A DNA stretch of 64,000 bases, taken from Neonectria sp. B-13 (lineage: Eukaryota; Ascomycota; Sordariomycetes; Hypocreales; Nectriaceae). A program made the translations under genes and the position numbers. The stretch's first letter is position 1; each line of letters begins with the position of its first letter. This document shows, piece after piece, positions 54,246 through 64,000 of the stretch. The stretch spans positions 434,001-498,000 of the forward strand of contig NOKP01000009.1 in the NCBI GenBank assembly GCA_002682825.1, given 5' to 3'. The notes under the pieces are model-generated. The model did not search any database. It was not told where the DNA came from and was given only the letters and a program-made list of their open reading frames with translations.

Positions 54246-56102
54246 TCAAATACCAATGGAGTGCTGGGGATTGACGCTGTTCTGCACCGGCGTCTTCGAG
54301 TCGCTCTTCTCGTCCGACTGGTGGCCGCTCGCCGTCTCCGTCTCGGCCTCGAGGCGCCCGGCGTTGCGCTTGCGTCGCACGCGGTCGTCCATGTAGCGCA
54401 CGATGGCCAGCACCACGCCGAACGTGAGCACGCCGATGCCGATGCTGAAGCCGCGGCGGTAGAGGGGCTTGTCGTCGGCGCGGAAGATCTGCGCGCCGTA
54501 GATGCCGGCGATGTTGGCGCCCATGATGACCCTGTTGGAACCGTGTGAGCAATGGTGTCGGGAAGGGAAATGACGGAAGACTTACATTGCCATGGCTAGT
54601 GCTCGCTCCTCGGAGTCGTCGCATGCCAGCGACATCCAGGCGATGTTGAGGGGATGGGAGAATGTTCCGAACGTCTGCGTCCAGACTACACCAAAGTATC
54701 GTACACCTCGGAGGTTGAGCTCAGTGAAACCGCGGTTGAAGACATAACCGAGAAGATGCATGCTCAATCCAGCAATAACGGTCTCTCCACGTCGGTTACT
54801 ACAATCATCTGAGTCAGCAAAGTCGTCGTGTTTTATATCACCTAGAATTGACTTACAAGTGGTCGGAAACCCAGCTGAAGGAGAATGACACGGGAATCTG
54901 GAGGAAGAGACCAACGGATGCCATGGCGTTGCTGGTGAGGGCTTTAAAGCCGAAGCTGCTGACGATGGACGGAGAGTAGGTGTCGAAGGCACGCTGGGGT
55001 CCGTTGTTGCAGAGGGTAATGAGGAAATGAGTCCAAAGACGCCAGTTGGAGAACTTGAGACGACCAACTGTCAGTAACATAAACGAAGCGGGAGATTATT
55101 TCCAGGAGAAGAGATTTGACATACCGCCTTCTTGAAGGCATCGCGGCCGATGCGCTTCTTCTTCTTCCCCTTCATGGGATCATCGAGGATAACACGGTTC
55201 TGGAGGATGTGCAGCTCTCTCTCGGTGAAGAAAGAGAAGTTGGGGATAAAGGTGCTGCGGGGGTTCTTGAAGGAGTCGGGAAGTAGACATCCGAGGACGA
55301 TGCCGCTGGCAATGGTGAAGGTTCCCATGATGACGAACAGCCAGAACCAGCCGGGGTGGCCCCCAACGCCGCGCATGTGCAGGATTCCGTAGGCCAGCAG
55401 CTTGGAGGAGGCCTGGCCGAACTGGTTGCCGAAGTAGAAGAACATGACGCGCTTGGCCGTCTCCCTGCGCGTGTACCAGGTGGACAGGGTCCAGAGGCCG
55501 CCGGGGATGAAGCCCGACTCGGTGATGCCGAGGAGGAAGCGGGTGGCGATGAAGGAGCCGTAGCTGTTCTGGAAGGCCTGGAAGGTGCTGACGGTGCCGA
55601 AGAGGAAGAGCTGCAGGGTGAGCCACTTGCCGGGGCCGACGCGGTACAGGATCATGTTGGAGGGAATCTCGAAGAGCACGATGCCGAGGGACAGCATCTG
55701 CTGGCCGATGTTGAACTGGTCCTGGTCGATGCCGACATCTTTCATGAAGTCGTCGGTGATGGCGTTGGCGATGTTGCCTCGGTCGAGTTCTGCATGTCGG
55801 CGATTCGTTAGATCTAGTCGGGCAAGGAGAGGAGGGCAATGGAGGCGATGGATGCAACTTACGCAGACAGAAGAAGCCGAGAGTCAGAAGCGGCATGATG
55901 ATGAAATCGAGTCTAGACAGGTACCGTTGGTTAGCTGGTTGCTGGTGGACCATGTTCGGGTCGTCGCGGTGGACACCTACTTCCGCTTGGCCTTGGACTC
56001 CTCCTCCTTGGTCCAGTCGGCGTGCAAGGTGAGGGCCTCCTCATCGTCCCGCGGAGGCGCATACTGGGACGGGTCGGCCGACTCGTGGTGTAGCTTGGAC
56101 AT
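54246..56102 (-). CDS. Dal5/Tna1-like anion:cation symporter (MFS, allantoate permease family)
   Basis: Six exons (56102-55981, 55912-55863, 55789-55125, 55053-54857, 54798-54586, 54531-54246) give 510 residues. Signature blocks are LDFIIMPLLTLGFF, LDRGNIANA, IGQQMLSLGIVLFEIPSNMILYRVGP and FLLGITESGFIPGGLWTLSTWY in the N-half. The C-half has LCNNGPQRAFDTYSPSIV. The family imports carboxylates such as allantoate, nicotinate or pantothenate. At the third intron the nearest AG lies two bases past the branch A and gives a wrong frame. The next AG (CTCAAG, exon start 55053) restores KKA-FSNWRLW, so I use it. The C-terminal ~50 residues are cytoplasmic and hydrophilic. Confidence 0.92.
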
Positions 56103-58752
56103 GGTGGCTGCTGCGAACTGCGAACTGCAAACTGTGGCGGCTCTGTCTGTTCTGTGAACTATGACGGCTCTGTCTGTTCTGTTCAGGCTTGGAGGAACAG
56201 GAAAACTCCTTCCCCCCGGCGGAGAGCGTGCCTCACTTAAGGACCTGCTTGAAGGCCTCGCCAAGCTATCGCCAAGTTGCCAAGGCTCCCGGGCTCGTTG
56301 GTGATGTCTGGTCTGGGCTACCAAGTGTATGGTGACATGGGGTTATGCGAGCACGCCATCCCCAAATGCCGTTGATGAACAGGCTTGATAGGGCCAAAAG
56401 AAACAGGTGGTCGAGACTAGCGCGCGATTAGACCACGAGCCAAGACTCTTCCTCCTCTCGCCATCAGCGCCTCCGATTTGTTAACCGTGGGGGGATGTGA
56501 AGGGAAAATGACTCAATGCGAGGGAGGCGCCAATGGGAGGCGGTGGTTTGGGCGTGCTCCCCGCAGCGAAGCTTCTCGGGGAATCTGTTTGAGTGAGGGC
56601 GAACAGGCGGACTCCCCGTGATGGCGATGGTCCGATGGATGGTCGTGGTCGTACATGGCGTGCGACGGTTCGTTTGCTCTTGTTGAATTTTGTTCTGCAA
56701 AAAAAGACATGGCTGTGGTGAGTACACACATGAGAAACGTAGAGCTCTATCCTGTCTAGAAATTACGACACCTCTCGTCCAAATGCCGTTGTCGGTCGGT
56801 ATACGCAGCAATAGCAATCATTTACGTGATGGTGCGGGGAGTTCAAAGTTGGACTTAAGCTTAAATGACAGAGCCCTTAGCCCTTACCAAACTCCGCCCC
56901 CAAAGGACTTTATTCTGTGGGCCCAGACCCTCCTAAAAAACAAACCCGTCGCCAGCTTGGGTGAAGCCACGTCACTAGCGCCGGACTCGTCGGTGCCATT
57001 TCACGAGTTCCGAAGCGAAGAGAGGATGACGACATGTAAATCACAATGAGGTGAGAGCCTTAGACCCTGGGCGTGTCTGGGATTAAGGGAACAAGGTTTC
57101 GTTCCTTTCCTTCGCTTGTCACCGAGTGTCACTTGCCCGTATCGCCGCGCAATTCCGCGACGCGGGAGACCCCCTGAACTTGCAGAGAACCAGACGTCTT
57201 TTTTCTTGGCTTGCCCAAATCATGCCAGATCCTCCGCGACTTCCGATCTTGCGACATCCCTCTCAAGCGGGGCCATTGGAGGAAACTGCATCATGCCTGC
57301 GGGCCCCGTTGACATGGCTGCAGGCTGCAATGTCGCAATCCAAGCCTTGAAATATTCAACACTCGAGCCTCGATGGACTCCCCGTGCCAAGATCTCTTAG
57401 CGGGATCCAGCTCTAGCCGAGTTTTCTCCCTTTCCGCCCTCTGCCGCAGCAACAAAGCACACTCGCCGGCTTGTCGCCTCACCAAGTAAGGCCCCCATGT
57501 CACCACCCGAGTCTAGATCTGGGAACTAGCTTGTATCCAAGGTGGGGTTAAGCTTAAAATATGCTTGTTGCTTTTTCCCATCATTGCACTTACCATCGCT
57601 CTAATCTTTCTTGCCCCAGTGGCGTCGACTCTGCAAACCGATGACTCTGGCCGCGGTTGCCGCAGGCATAACCGACTTGCGATGGTGTCGTGTGACCGGG
57701 ATCTTCTTCAGCTCTACGGTGAGGCCAGGAAGATTGCAGTTGATGCCCAGCGCCATCTCTGGTCCAGACCTTACCGCCTCTCACGTCTGTTGGGCGACAA
57801 GCCGAGATTGTGGATCGATCGCATGGTCAGCTGAGCTGGTATGCAGTACACTTCCCGAAGCCACGTTATTGCTAGGTCCACTTGGCCATGCGAAGGGAGC
57901 TGATGAGCCTCATCAGGTCTGGGCCATCTGCCCCGTTTGCTGTGGAGAACGATGCACATGGTGATCGGTTGGAAGCCGAGTCCTACTCTAGTTGCATTCG
58001 ATTTGTCCATCACTTGGGTCCGAATTGGAAATAAGTAGTCTGTCTCTGGCATCAAGCGGAAGAGGGATGAGAGGCCATCACTCTACCTACCACCTGATAA
58101 CCGGAGTGACCTAGTATCTTGGCGAGCAGGGGCTGATTCCATTGGCCATCTCAGCCGTCGACGCCGAGCAGCCAGTGATTATCCATACACGAAGAACATT
58201 AGCGGCCATCACTTCAGTGACGAGCTTTGCACTGTCAACCACGGCAGGTTTGTTGGAAGACTTGCGCAGATCACCAGAGCCCCAAGAGGACTGGCCCCCA
58301 GCGATCTGATCGGGCGAAACAAGATCCGAGTCAAAATGGAAATTAAGCCATCGTCCCGTGGTTCAGAAGCCAGCCAACAGCACCGATAAGCTGTGGCTCA
58401 CAAAGGAGGCAAATTGCGCCATGGCATTGGGGCTGTCTGGGCAACCACAGTCGGTGGAATTATCGATTGCGGCTGAACCGGAGCGGCTGGGCTGCAGTAG
58501 GCTCGCAGATCCTTCCACGTTAGTTTTCCTTTTGTCGATCGGCTTGCGTACGTATGTTCTTGAGGACGCCATTGATTACACGTTGACTTTGGAGTTGGGG
58601 TGTAAAAAATCCAACATGTTGCATTGGATGACTTTCTTGGATAATCTCAAGAAAACTGGGCAGAATACATCTGATTACCTCTGATCACCAGGTCTATTCA
58701 CTGACATATATTTACCCTGAGATGAAACACAGCCGACATCTTAGGAAGCTCG
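56103..58752. other. Intergenic region between the transporter and the LINE
   Basis: I recognise no gene. Short frames at 57565-57834 and 58358-58684 have no domain, and the first lacks an ATG. The part 57500-58700 may be decayed repeat DNA next to the LINE. Confidence 0.45.
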
Positions 58753-58803
58753 TGTCACGGCCCAGGTTGGGACCAGGCGATCACAACCAGCAGAACCATG
58801 ACA
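58753..58803. repeat. 51-bp segment with imperfect inverted ends
   Basis: It begins TGTCACGG and ends CCATGACA, which are inverted copies with one mismatch. It sits at the broken 3' edge of the LINE. It could be an LTR scrap or a short palindromic insertion. Confidence 0.35.
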
Positions 58804-58817
58804 TATTACCCACTGTT

Positions 58818-61800
58818 TCATAAACACCCTATGTAGGCGCTCCTGCTTTGACTGGTCGTCGTGCACCTTGCCGCAGCGCCCACGTGTCCGTTGATGCCAC
58901 TTCCATCCGTGTATATGTGTATAGCGTTTGGCTCATTGCTAATGCCGTACTGGTGTCTCGCTTGCGCTTTCTCGACGCTCTCTTCGATGAAAGTTTTGGG
59001 CCTTATCCACCATGGTGGGACAAGGTGTGGGGTGATTACTTTCATTTTCTCCATCTCGAACCCTTGTTCGTCCTATATGGCTTTCTGTATTGCTCTGCGT
59101 GGGCTCATTTTTGTCTTTCCTCCTCCCAGACCATCTGCGCTGTGCTGGGATTCTTGTCCCCTAAGGCCGATTCTTCCCAGACAGTCAGCGTTGTGGTTCC
59201 AGATTTGATCGATGGGCAGAAGATGTGTTTCAATAACCAGGGCGGGGCTGACGTGGCTTTAAAGGCGCCAGAGATCGCCCTGGCTGCCCGTGCCTGCAGA
59301 CTTTGCGGTTGTGCCAGTGTCTTGTTTGTGTACGGCATGTTTCGCGTTCTCCAGTTTGAGTTTGACCACGCAGAGCATGCATATATGATCTGTAGCACCA
59401 CCACACCTCGGTAGATCTTCCTCCTATCTTGGAGGGTAAGGCCCCAGGTTGAGCTACCCAGGCTGCTTAGGGCTGAGATTGTTTTCGTCGCCTTCCTCCG
59501 TATTTCGTCTACCTGGGGCTTTCACTGCAGCGCAGAGTCCATGATGAGTCCTAGATATTTTGCAGGTCGGCTTTGCCGGAATCTCGCCCCATGCCGTTTG
59601 CAGTGGGTGTTGAATATCTATTCTTGTGCGTGCCCTGGTGAAGTGTACGAGTTGGAATTTGCTGGGTGAGAAGACTGACGCATGGGTTTTCGCCCACTGC
59701 TCGGCTGTTTGGAGTGCTCCTTGAAGCTTGTTGCATGTTTCCGTCGTCGTATCTCCCCATGTGAGGATCGCCACGTTGTCAATGAACCTAGTAGAGATGG
59801 TGTCCTCTGCTAGGTTGCAGCTCTCGATGAGGTCTGTGTTGTAGAAAATGTAGAGAATTGGTGAGAGTGGCGAGCCTTGTACTGTCCCTGCCGAGATTTT
59901 GTGTCGCTCGGTTTTGAATCCACCAATCAAGATCCTGGTGTGTCAGTCTTCTAGGAGACTCGATATCCGTCTTCTCATCTTCTCATCAATTTTCCTCTTC
60001 CGTAAATTGTGCAGGAGCCGCTTGTGCGATACATTGTCAAAGGTGCCTGAGACGTCGAGCAAGAGCAAGCTGGCCACCTGCCCTCGGCCTCTATTCCATG
60101 CTTCATAGATCTTGTCGATGATGTGATGCACGGTGTGCTCGGCGGATCTCAGCTTCCTGCCTCCCATGTGAGTTGGGGGAAGTAGGTTGTGTGTCTCTGC
60201 TACGTAGCTCAGACGATGTGCTAGCATGGCGTCCATGATCTTGCCTATGGTGTTCAACAGCCCTATCGGCCGATAGGACCCGGGGACGGTGTAGTTGCCC
60301 TTTCCTTGTTTCCTCAGCACGACCGTTGTCGATTCCCTGAAGTGTTGTGGGCAGTAACCGAGCCTAAGACGACTTTGATTGAAGATCGCCGCCAAATGAG
60401 GCTTGATCCACGTCGCCGCTAGTTGCAATGCTTTGTTCAAGATGCCATCAGGGCCGGGAGCTTTGAATGACGAGGCTTCTTGTATGGCTCTTTCCACTTC
60501 TTGTTCTGTTGATGGGTGGCATCGCTATCCGATCTGGGTATATTGCGTCTTCAATGTCGCCGAGCTCTGCCTCCAGTGGGGCAGGAAAGAAGGCTTTCTT
60601 GAAGATTTCGGCCTTGCCAACTGGGTCTGAGACCACCTGGGAGGTTTCTGGGTGCTGAAGCGTAGGCGCCACCTCTGGTGCCTGAATGTTCCTGTTTCTG
60701 GCCTACTTTGCCACTCTCCAGAGGGCCTCTGGTGACTCCGAGGCTTTTTCCACGTTCTCTCGATGCGCACTTCTAAGTGCTTTCTTGATTACCCTGTCTT
60801 TGTGGTTCCTGGCCGCTCGGTATGCCTCCCATGTTTCTTCCGTATGGTAGAGATTGTGAAGTCGCCTGAGGCGTTTGGTCTCTGCTAGCACTTGCGTGCA
60901 CTCCTCATCCCAGCCCCGTCTAGATTTGGATGACCATGTCCTTTGGGGCACTGCTGCCTCTACTGCACTCTTTAACGCTGCAACTACTTCCCCCACGTAT
61001 AGATTAAGCGCGCTTCGAGTTCTTGGTCTTTGCTGTGGCGGCAGGTTGCCCAGTACCGCAGACCTGAATCTCTTCTCGTCTATTGATTTCCAGTTTCTGC
61101 CGGCCTCTCTGCTAAACTGCTTGACTGACACGTCGAGTGAAATGACGATCGGTAAGTGGTCTGAATCGTGATCAAGACCACGGTTTACCTCGCTCCTGAT
61201 GATCCTATCGACCAGGCCGAGGCTGACCAGGCAGAGATCGATTGTTGTTTGCCTCTTGCTTTCTTCGTACGTGATAGTGCCTGGCGCCAGAGCATTTGTG
61301 AGGTTATAGTCTTCTATGATCTCGACGAGATCCTCTACCTCTGCCTCTGTTCTAAGGACATGCGGGCCTCCCAACATCTCATGATGTAGATTGAAGTCTT
61401 CAACTAGTATCTGCTCTGCTTGCCGAGCCGAGTCGAGCATCCTTCGCAGTTGAGGTAGTACACTCTGCCTGTTTTCCGCCTTTTGATCGGGGTTGTAGAT
61501 ATTGTGTAGCTTGATCTCCCTGATCTCGTCCCCTTGTCCTAAGGTTATCGTTACTGTACAGAGATCCCAATTGTGTGATTCGAATTGCCACTCTGAATGG
61601 TCGAGACGTTTGTTGATATACAGGCACACCCTTGCTGGACTTTCGCCTTCATCTCGGGGGTAGCATAGATGAAACTGGTCTTTTCCCGGATGGTGTGTGG
61701 TGTCCATGAAAGTATTCGTCCATGGTTCTTGGATGGCTAAGATGTCGAAATCCATTACCCTTGAATCCCGTAGTAGGGTAGCTATAACGATGTCCCTCGA

Positions 61801-61848
61801 TTTTGTGACGTTGTACTGTAGTATTGAGAGTGATTCCAGATAGCTCAT
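58818..61848 (-). pseudogene. LINE ORF2: endonuclease - reverse transcriptase - RNase H, broken
   Basis: The endonuclease opens ILQYNVTKSRD and has IQEPW and DHLPIV. It ends at TAG (60703-60705), where relatives have Trp. The frame then runs on (QAPEVAPTLQHPETSQV) to a frameshift near 60520. RT follows with FKAPGPDGI, YRPIGLLNTIGKIMD and LLLLDVSGTFDNVSH, then a TGA at 59943-59945 in place of a likely Arg. Beyond it come QGSPLSPILY and FIDN at 59775-59786, where the YxDD-type catalytic pair should be. The second Asp being Asn predicts an inactive enzyme. RNase H is truncated after IYTDGSGINGH. The host cannot use this copy for transposition without help. Confidence 0.88.
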
Positions 61849-62140
61849 TCTCGGTTGTTGATATCCATGTTGTCCGCTTGGTAGGTGCTGTGTAGTCGCG
61901 CCGAGTTTGCATCAAGGGCTTCCAGTGCCCTTCTAGATGGCGTGATGATCCTTTGGGGCCGTTGACTGCCTGTGTTGACTGTGATCTCGTTCTCCACGTC
62001 GTTTGGGGAGCTGCGTTGCTTCCAGGGTTGGCTCTCTTTTTCCCTTTCTTCGTCGGTGACTTGCTTCTTCCTTGCTGATTCTGCTGAGTATGACTGGGCG
62101 CGAGCGATGGTACTCCCTCCCGGATGCTCCTTCCGATCGG

Positions 62141-63844
62141 TTACTGCCGAGTTCTCACAGTCGGGGTCGCCTGGCCGATCGTAATATTGCTCTGTGGCAC
62201 TAGGTGGTACCTAGGACGTGCGGCGTAGGTGGCTTTCACCTTGGCCATCTCCGCCTTCCTGGTTGCGCATTGATTGCTCCATGCCTCGTGTTCGCCTTTA
62301 CAGTTGGTACCCTTTCTGGGCACGCTCTTGTCAGACTTGATAGGGCATTTACGGGACGCATGTTCTTGAGCGCAGTAGCCGCATCTCGTTGTTGCCTTGC
62401 ACTAGGTTCCTATGTAGCCATATCCTTAGCAATCAAAGCATTGCCTCAGTCGGCACGACCTATTACACAGCTCGCACTGAAAGACTTCCCCATGCCAAAT
62501 TAAACCCTTGTCTATGATCTTGTTGGCGTCTTGGGGTCTTGTAAACTCAATGATGATCGAGGAAGCAGTCTTTGCCGCCAGCCGATGTATTTTATTCCAG
62601 CGCTTGAGATGAACGGTCTGTTTTCCTAGAGAATGTTGTCTCTCGTGTCCTCAAACTGGCTTATATCCATTGAACTAGTGCGAATGCCGTACACCAGAAC
62701 TCCGTATGTTGGGATGTGGACGGTGGCTCCGTTGCCGACCCGGTGCTCCCAGTCCTCAGCGAACTGTCGTAGTACCTCCATGTTCGAAGTCGTAGCCGTC
62801 TTGATGCTAAGGTCGCCGCTTTTAAGTTGGTTAGTTGAGACCGTTTTGATGTTTTCTAAATGCTCGTTTCCGCTTTGCTCTATAGCACGGTCTACGTGTG
62901 CTTTCAGACTACAAGAGTTCATCGCCCGTAGGCTGGCTATGGTGAGCAGATTCCGAATATTCATTATGAACTCACGAAGCACTTGCGCAAGCGGTGCCTT
63001 GTGCTTCAGCGGATTGTGTATGCTTGTAGCTAGCCCATTTCCAACTGCAACAGATGCGTAGGTCCGTAGCGAGCTCAGCCGATTGTGCTGATCTGCGTTC
63101 TTGATCTCTCTCACCATTGTCATGACTGTTCTGCTGATATCGGTCGATTCTCTGGCTGCCGCCTTCGTCTCGTTCTGTGCTTCGTGGCTCTTGCGTATTC
63201 CTTCCAATGTCTGCTGGCCCGTGTTCGCTGCCTGTTTGAGTTCCGTCTTAATGTCATTGAGAGCCTGCATCGTGCTTTTCGCCGCGATCTTCGATTCGGT
63301 TCTTGCCATCTGCAGTGCGTCGTGTACGGTGCCGAGGTCTGGGATGTTGTGGATCTTGTTGACGAGGGATAGTGCGCCCATGGCCATAAACTTGGCTAGG
63401 CCATGGGGAACGGGTTGGTCTTTCGCGTGTTCGATGCATAGGAGGGCCTTCCTGAGATATTTGCCGAGTTGCGTGGCGTGCTCGCGGAATTCGGCGGGCT
63501 ATGCCACCTCTTGGGGCCACGAGGTCGCCATACTTGTCTAAAATCGCACTGGGCACTGCGATAGACCGCAGGCTATTCGCTTGACCCGTCGGAGAGGCGT
63601 GTAAGGTGCTGTTTATGGCTGTCGTTTCAAAAATTCGTTCTCGCTGTTGTGAAAAGTTTGTCAAAGGAGTTCTGTCAGATTGGATCATGTACAAAGCATC
63701 GGATCGGGTGGTCACGTGGTGATAGCCGAGGCCCTGCCAAGGGGTCGGCGACCCCTTGGCGAGCATAGTCCGAATAGGATGGCGGTCAGGGAAGCCTATA
63801 ACCCCTGACCAACGCCGAAATAGCTCAGTGAAGAATATACACAA
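62141..63844 (-). pseudogene. LINE ORF1 (gag-like) with zinc knuckles, broken
   Basis: A helical, Lys/Ala/Thr-rich region (ALSLVNKIHNIPDL..., 63387-62626) follows a 5' part in another frame, joined by a frameshift near 63500. Downstream of a stop at 62626 lie CCHC zinc knuckles. The first reads CFDC-stop-GYGYIGT-stop-C, with TAA at 62426-62428, TAC at 62414-62416 and TAG at 62402-62404. Relatives have Gln, His and Gln there. The second knuckle, CGYCAQEHASRKC, is intact. ORF1 proteins bind the element's RNA. Confidence 0.8.
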
Positions 63845-63845
63845 T

Positions 63846-64000
63846 ACACAGTTATCAGTAACTAAGTCAACTGAGTGCCACGCTCTTCGTTAATTATTTT
63901 AATGAAACTCTACCCCATGTCATCAATAGCGCGGTTTTCTCCAGTATGGGATTTCAATCGACCTCTTTAAACAAGTCCAACACAATTTGTTGATAGGTCC
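63846..64000. other. Flank or 5' end of the LINE
   Basis: The 155 bases at the window edge are AT-rich. They may be LINE 5' untranslated sequence or unrelated flank. Confidence 0.4.

Larger units (their letters stand above)
58818..63845 (-). mobile_element. Degenerate non-LTR retrotransposon (LINE, Tad-like)
   Basis: On the minus strand, in order: a gag-like ORF1 with zinc knuckles (63844-62141), then ORF2 with an apurinic-type endonuclease (61848-60703), reverse transcriptase (about 60670-59105) and the start of RNase H (IYTDGSG near 58900). RNase H stops about 30 residues after its first catalytic Asp, so the 3' end is lost. Several stops and frameshifts break both frames. The ends are approximate: I see no poly-A tail or target-site duplication. 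Confidence 0.9.

Noticed and set aside
54582..55067. 161-codon minus frame inside the Dal5-like transporter
   Set aside because: It is the frame produced by using the branch-proximal AG. The conserved transporter blocks are in the other frame.
57565..57834. Apparent small secreted protein with hydrophobic N-terminus
   Set aside because: The frame starts with TTG. The nearby ATG at 57561 is in a different frame and gives no signal peptide, so there is no support.
58358..58684. 108-codon plus-strand frame near the LINE
   Set aside because: No domain, no intron signals, and it sits in probable decayed repeat DNA.

Overview
The window is nuclear DNA from a filamentous ascomycete, most probably a Sordariomycete (Hypocreales/Glomerellales-like). 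The evidence is short GT-AG introns of about 45-110 nt with CTAAC/CTGAC-type branch sites, Zn2Cys6 regulators, a HET-domain protein, a GLEYA adhesin, a CAS1-type acyltransferase, a fungal-specific GT2 polysaccharide synthase, and a Tad-like LINE carrying C-to-T damage of the RIP type. I reconstructed about 20 protein genes from reading frames and splice signals. I saw no tRNA, rRNA or CRISPR array.

Layout. 0.9-5.1 kb: a BAHD acyltransferase (+) and a Ser/Thr-rich GLEYA adhesin (-). 6-13.3 kb: two divergently transcribed paralogous protein kinases. The right-hand one appears to be fused to a HET domain through eight back-to-back introns separated by seven 3-nt, phase-0 micro-exons, and I consider this the most striking structure in the window. 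13.9-20.5 kb: a small unknown gene, a PHO84-type phosphate symporter, a membrane GNAT protein and a DHA2-type MFS efflux pump. 22.9-29.5 kb: a BTB protein, cytosolic asparaginyl-tRNA synthetase (four exons), a Zn2Cys6 regulator and a DUF7702-like membrane protein. 30.3-40.3 kb: a membrane-anchored GH12 glucanase, a GT2 polysaccharide synthase and a delta12/omega3 fatty-acid desaturase. 42-48.5 kb: a Zn2Cys6/Fungal_trans regulator, a short-chain dehydrogenase whose promoter carries phased 10-bp repeats, and a CAS1-like glycan O-acetyltransferase. 48.5-54.2 kb: a 5.8 kb stretch with no convincing gene. 54.2-56.1 kb: a Dal5/Tna1-like transporter. 58.8-63.8 kb: a dead LINE on the minus strand.

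Working together. Most genes are independent single-copy loci. Functional links that the layout suggests (inference only) are the kinase/kinase-HET pair as a non-self recognition or cell-death module, the Zn2Cys6 regulator at 42 kb acting on the adjacent dehydrogenase promoter, and a loose group of cell-wall or surface functions (GLEYA adhesin, GH12, GT2, CAS1). The housekeeping genes (asparaginyl-tRNA synthetase, phosphate symporter, desaturase) show that this is a chromosomal core region with accessory insertions, not a dedicated biosynthetic cluster.
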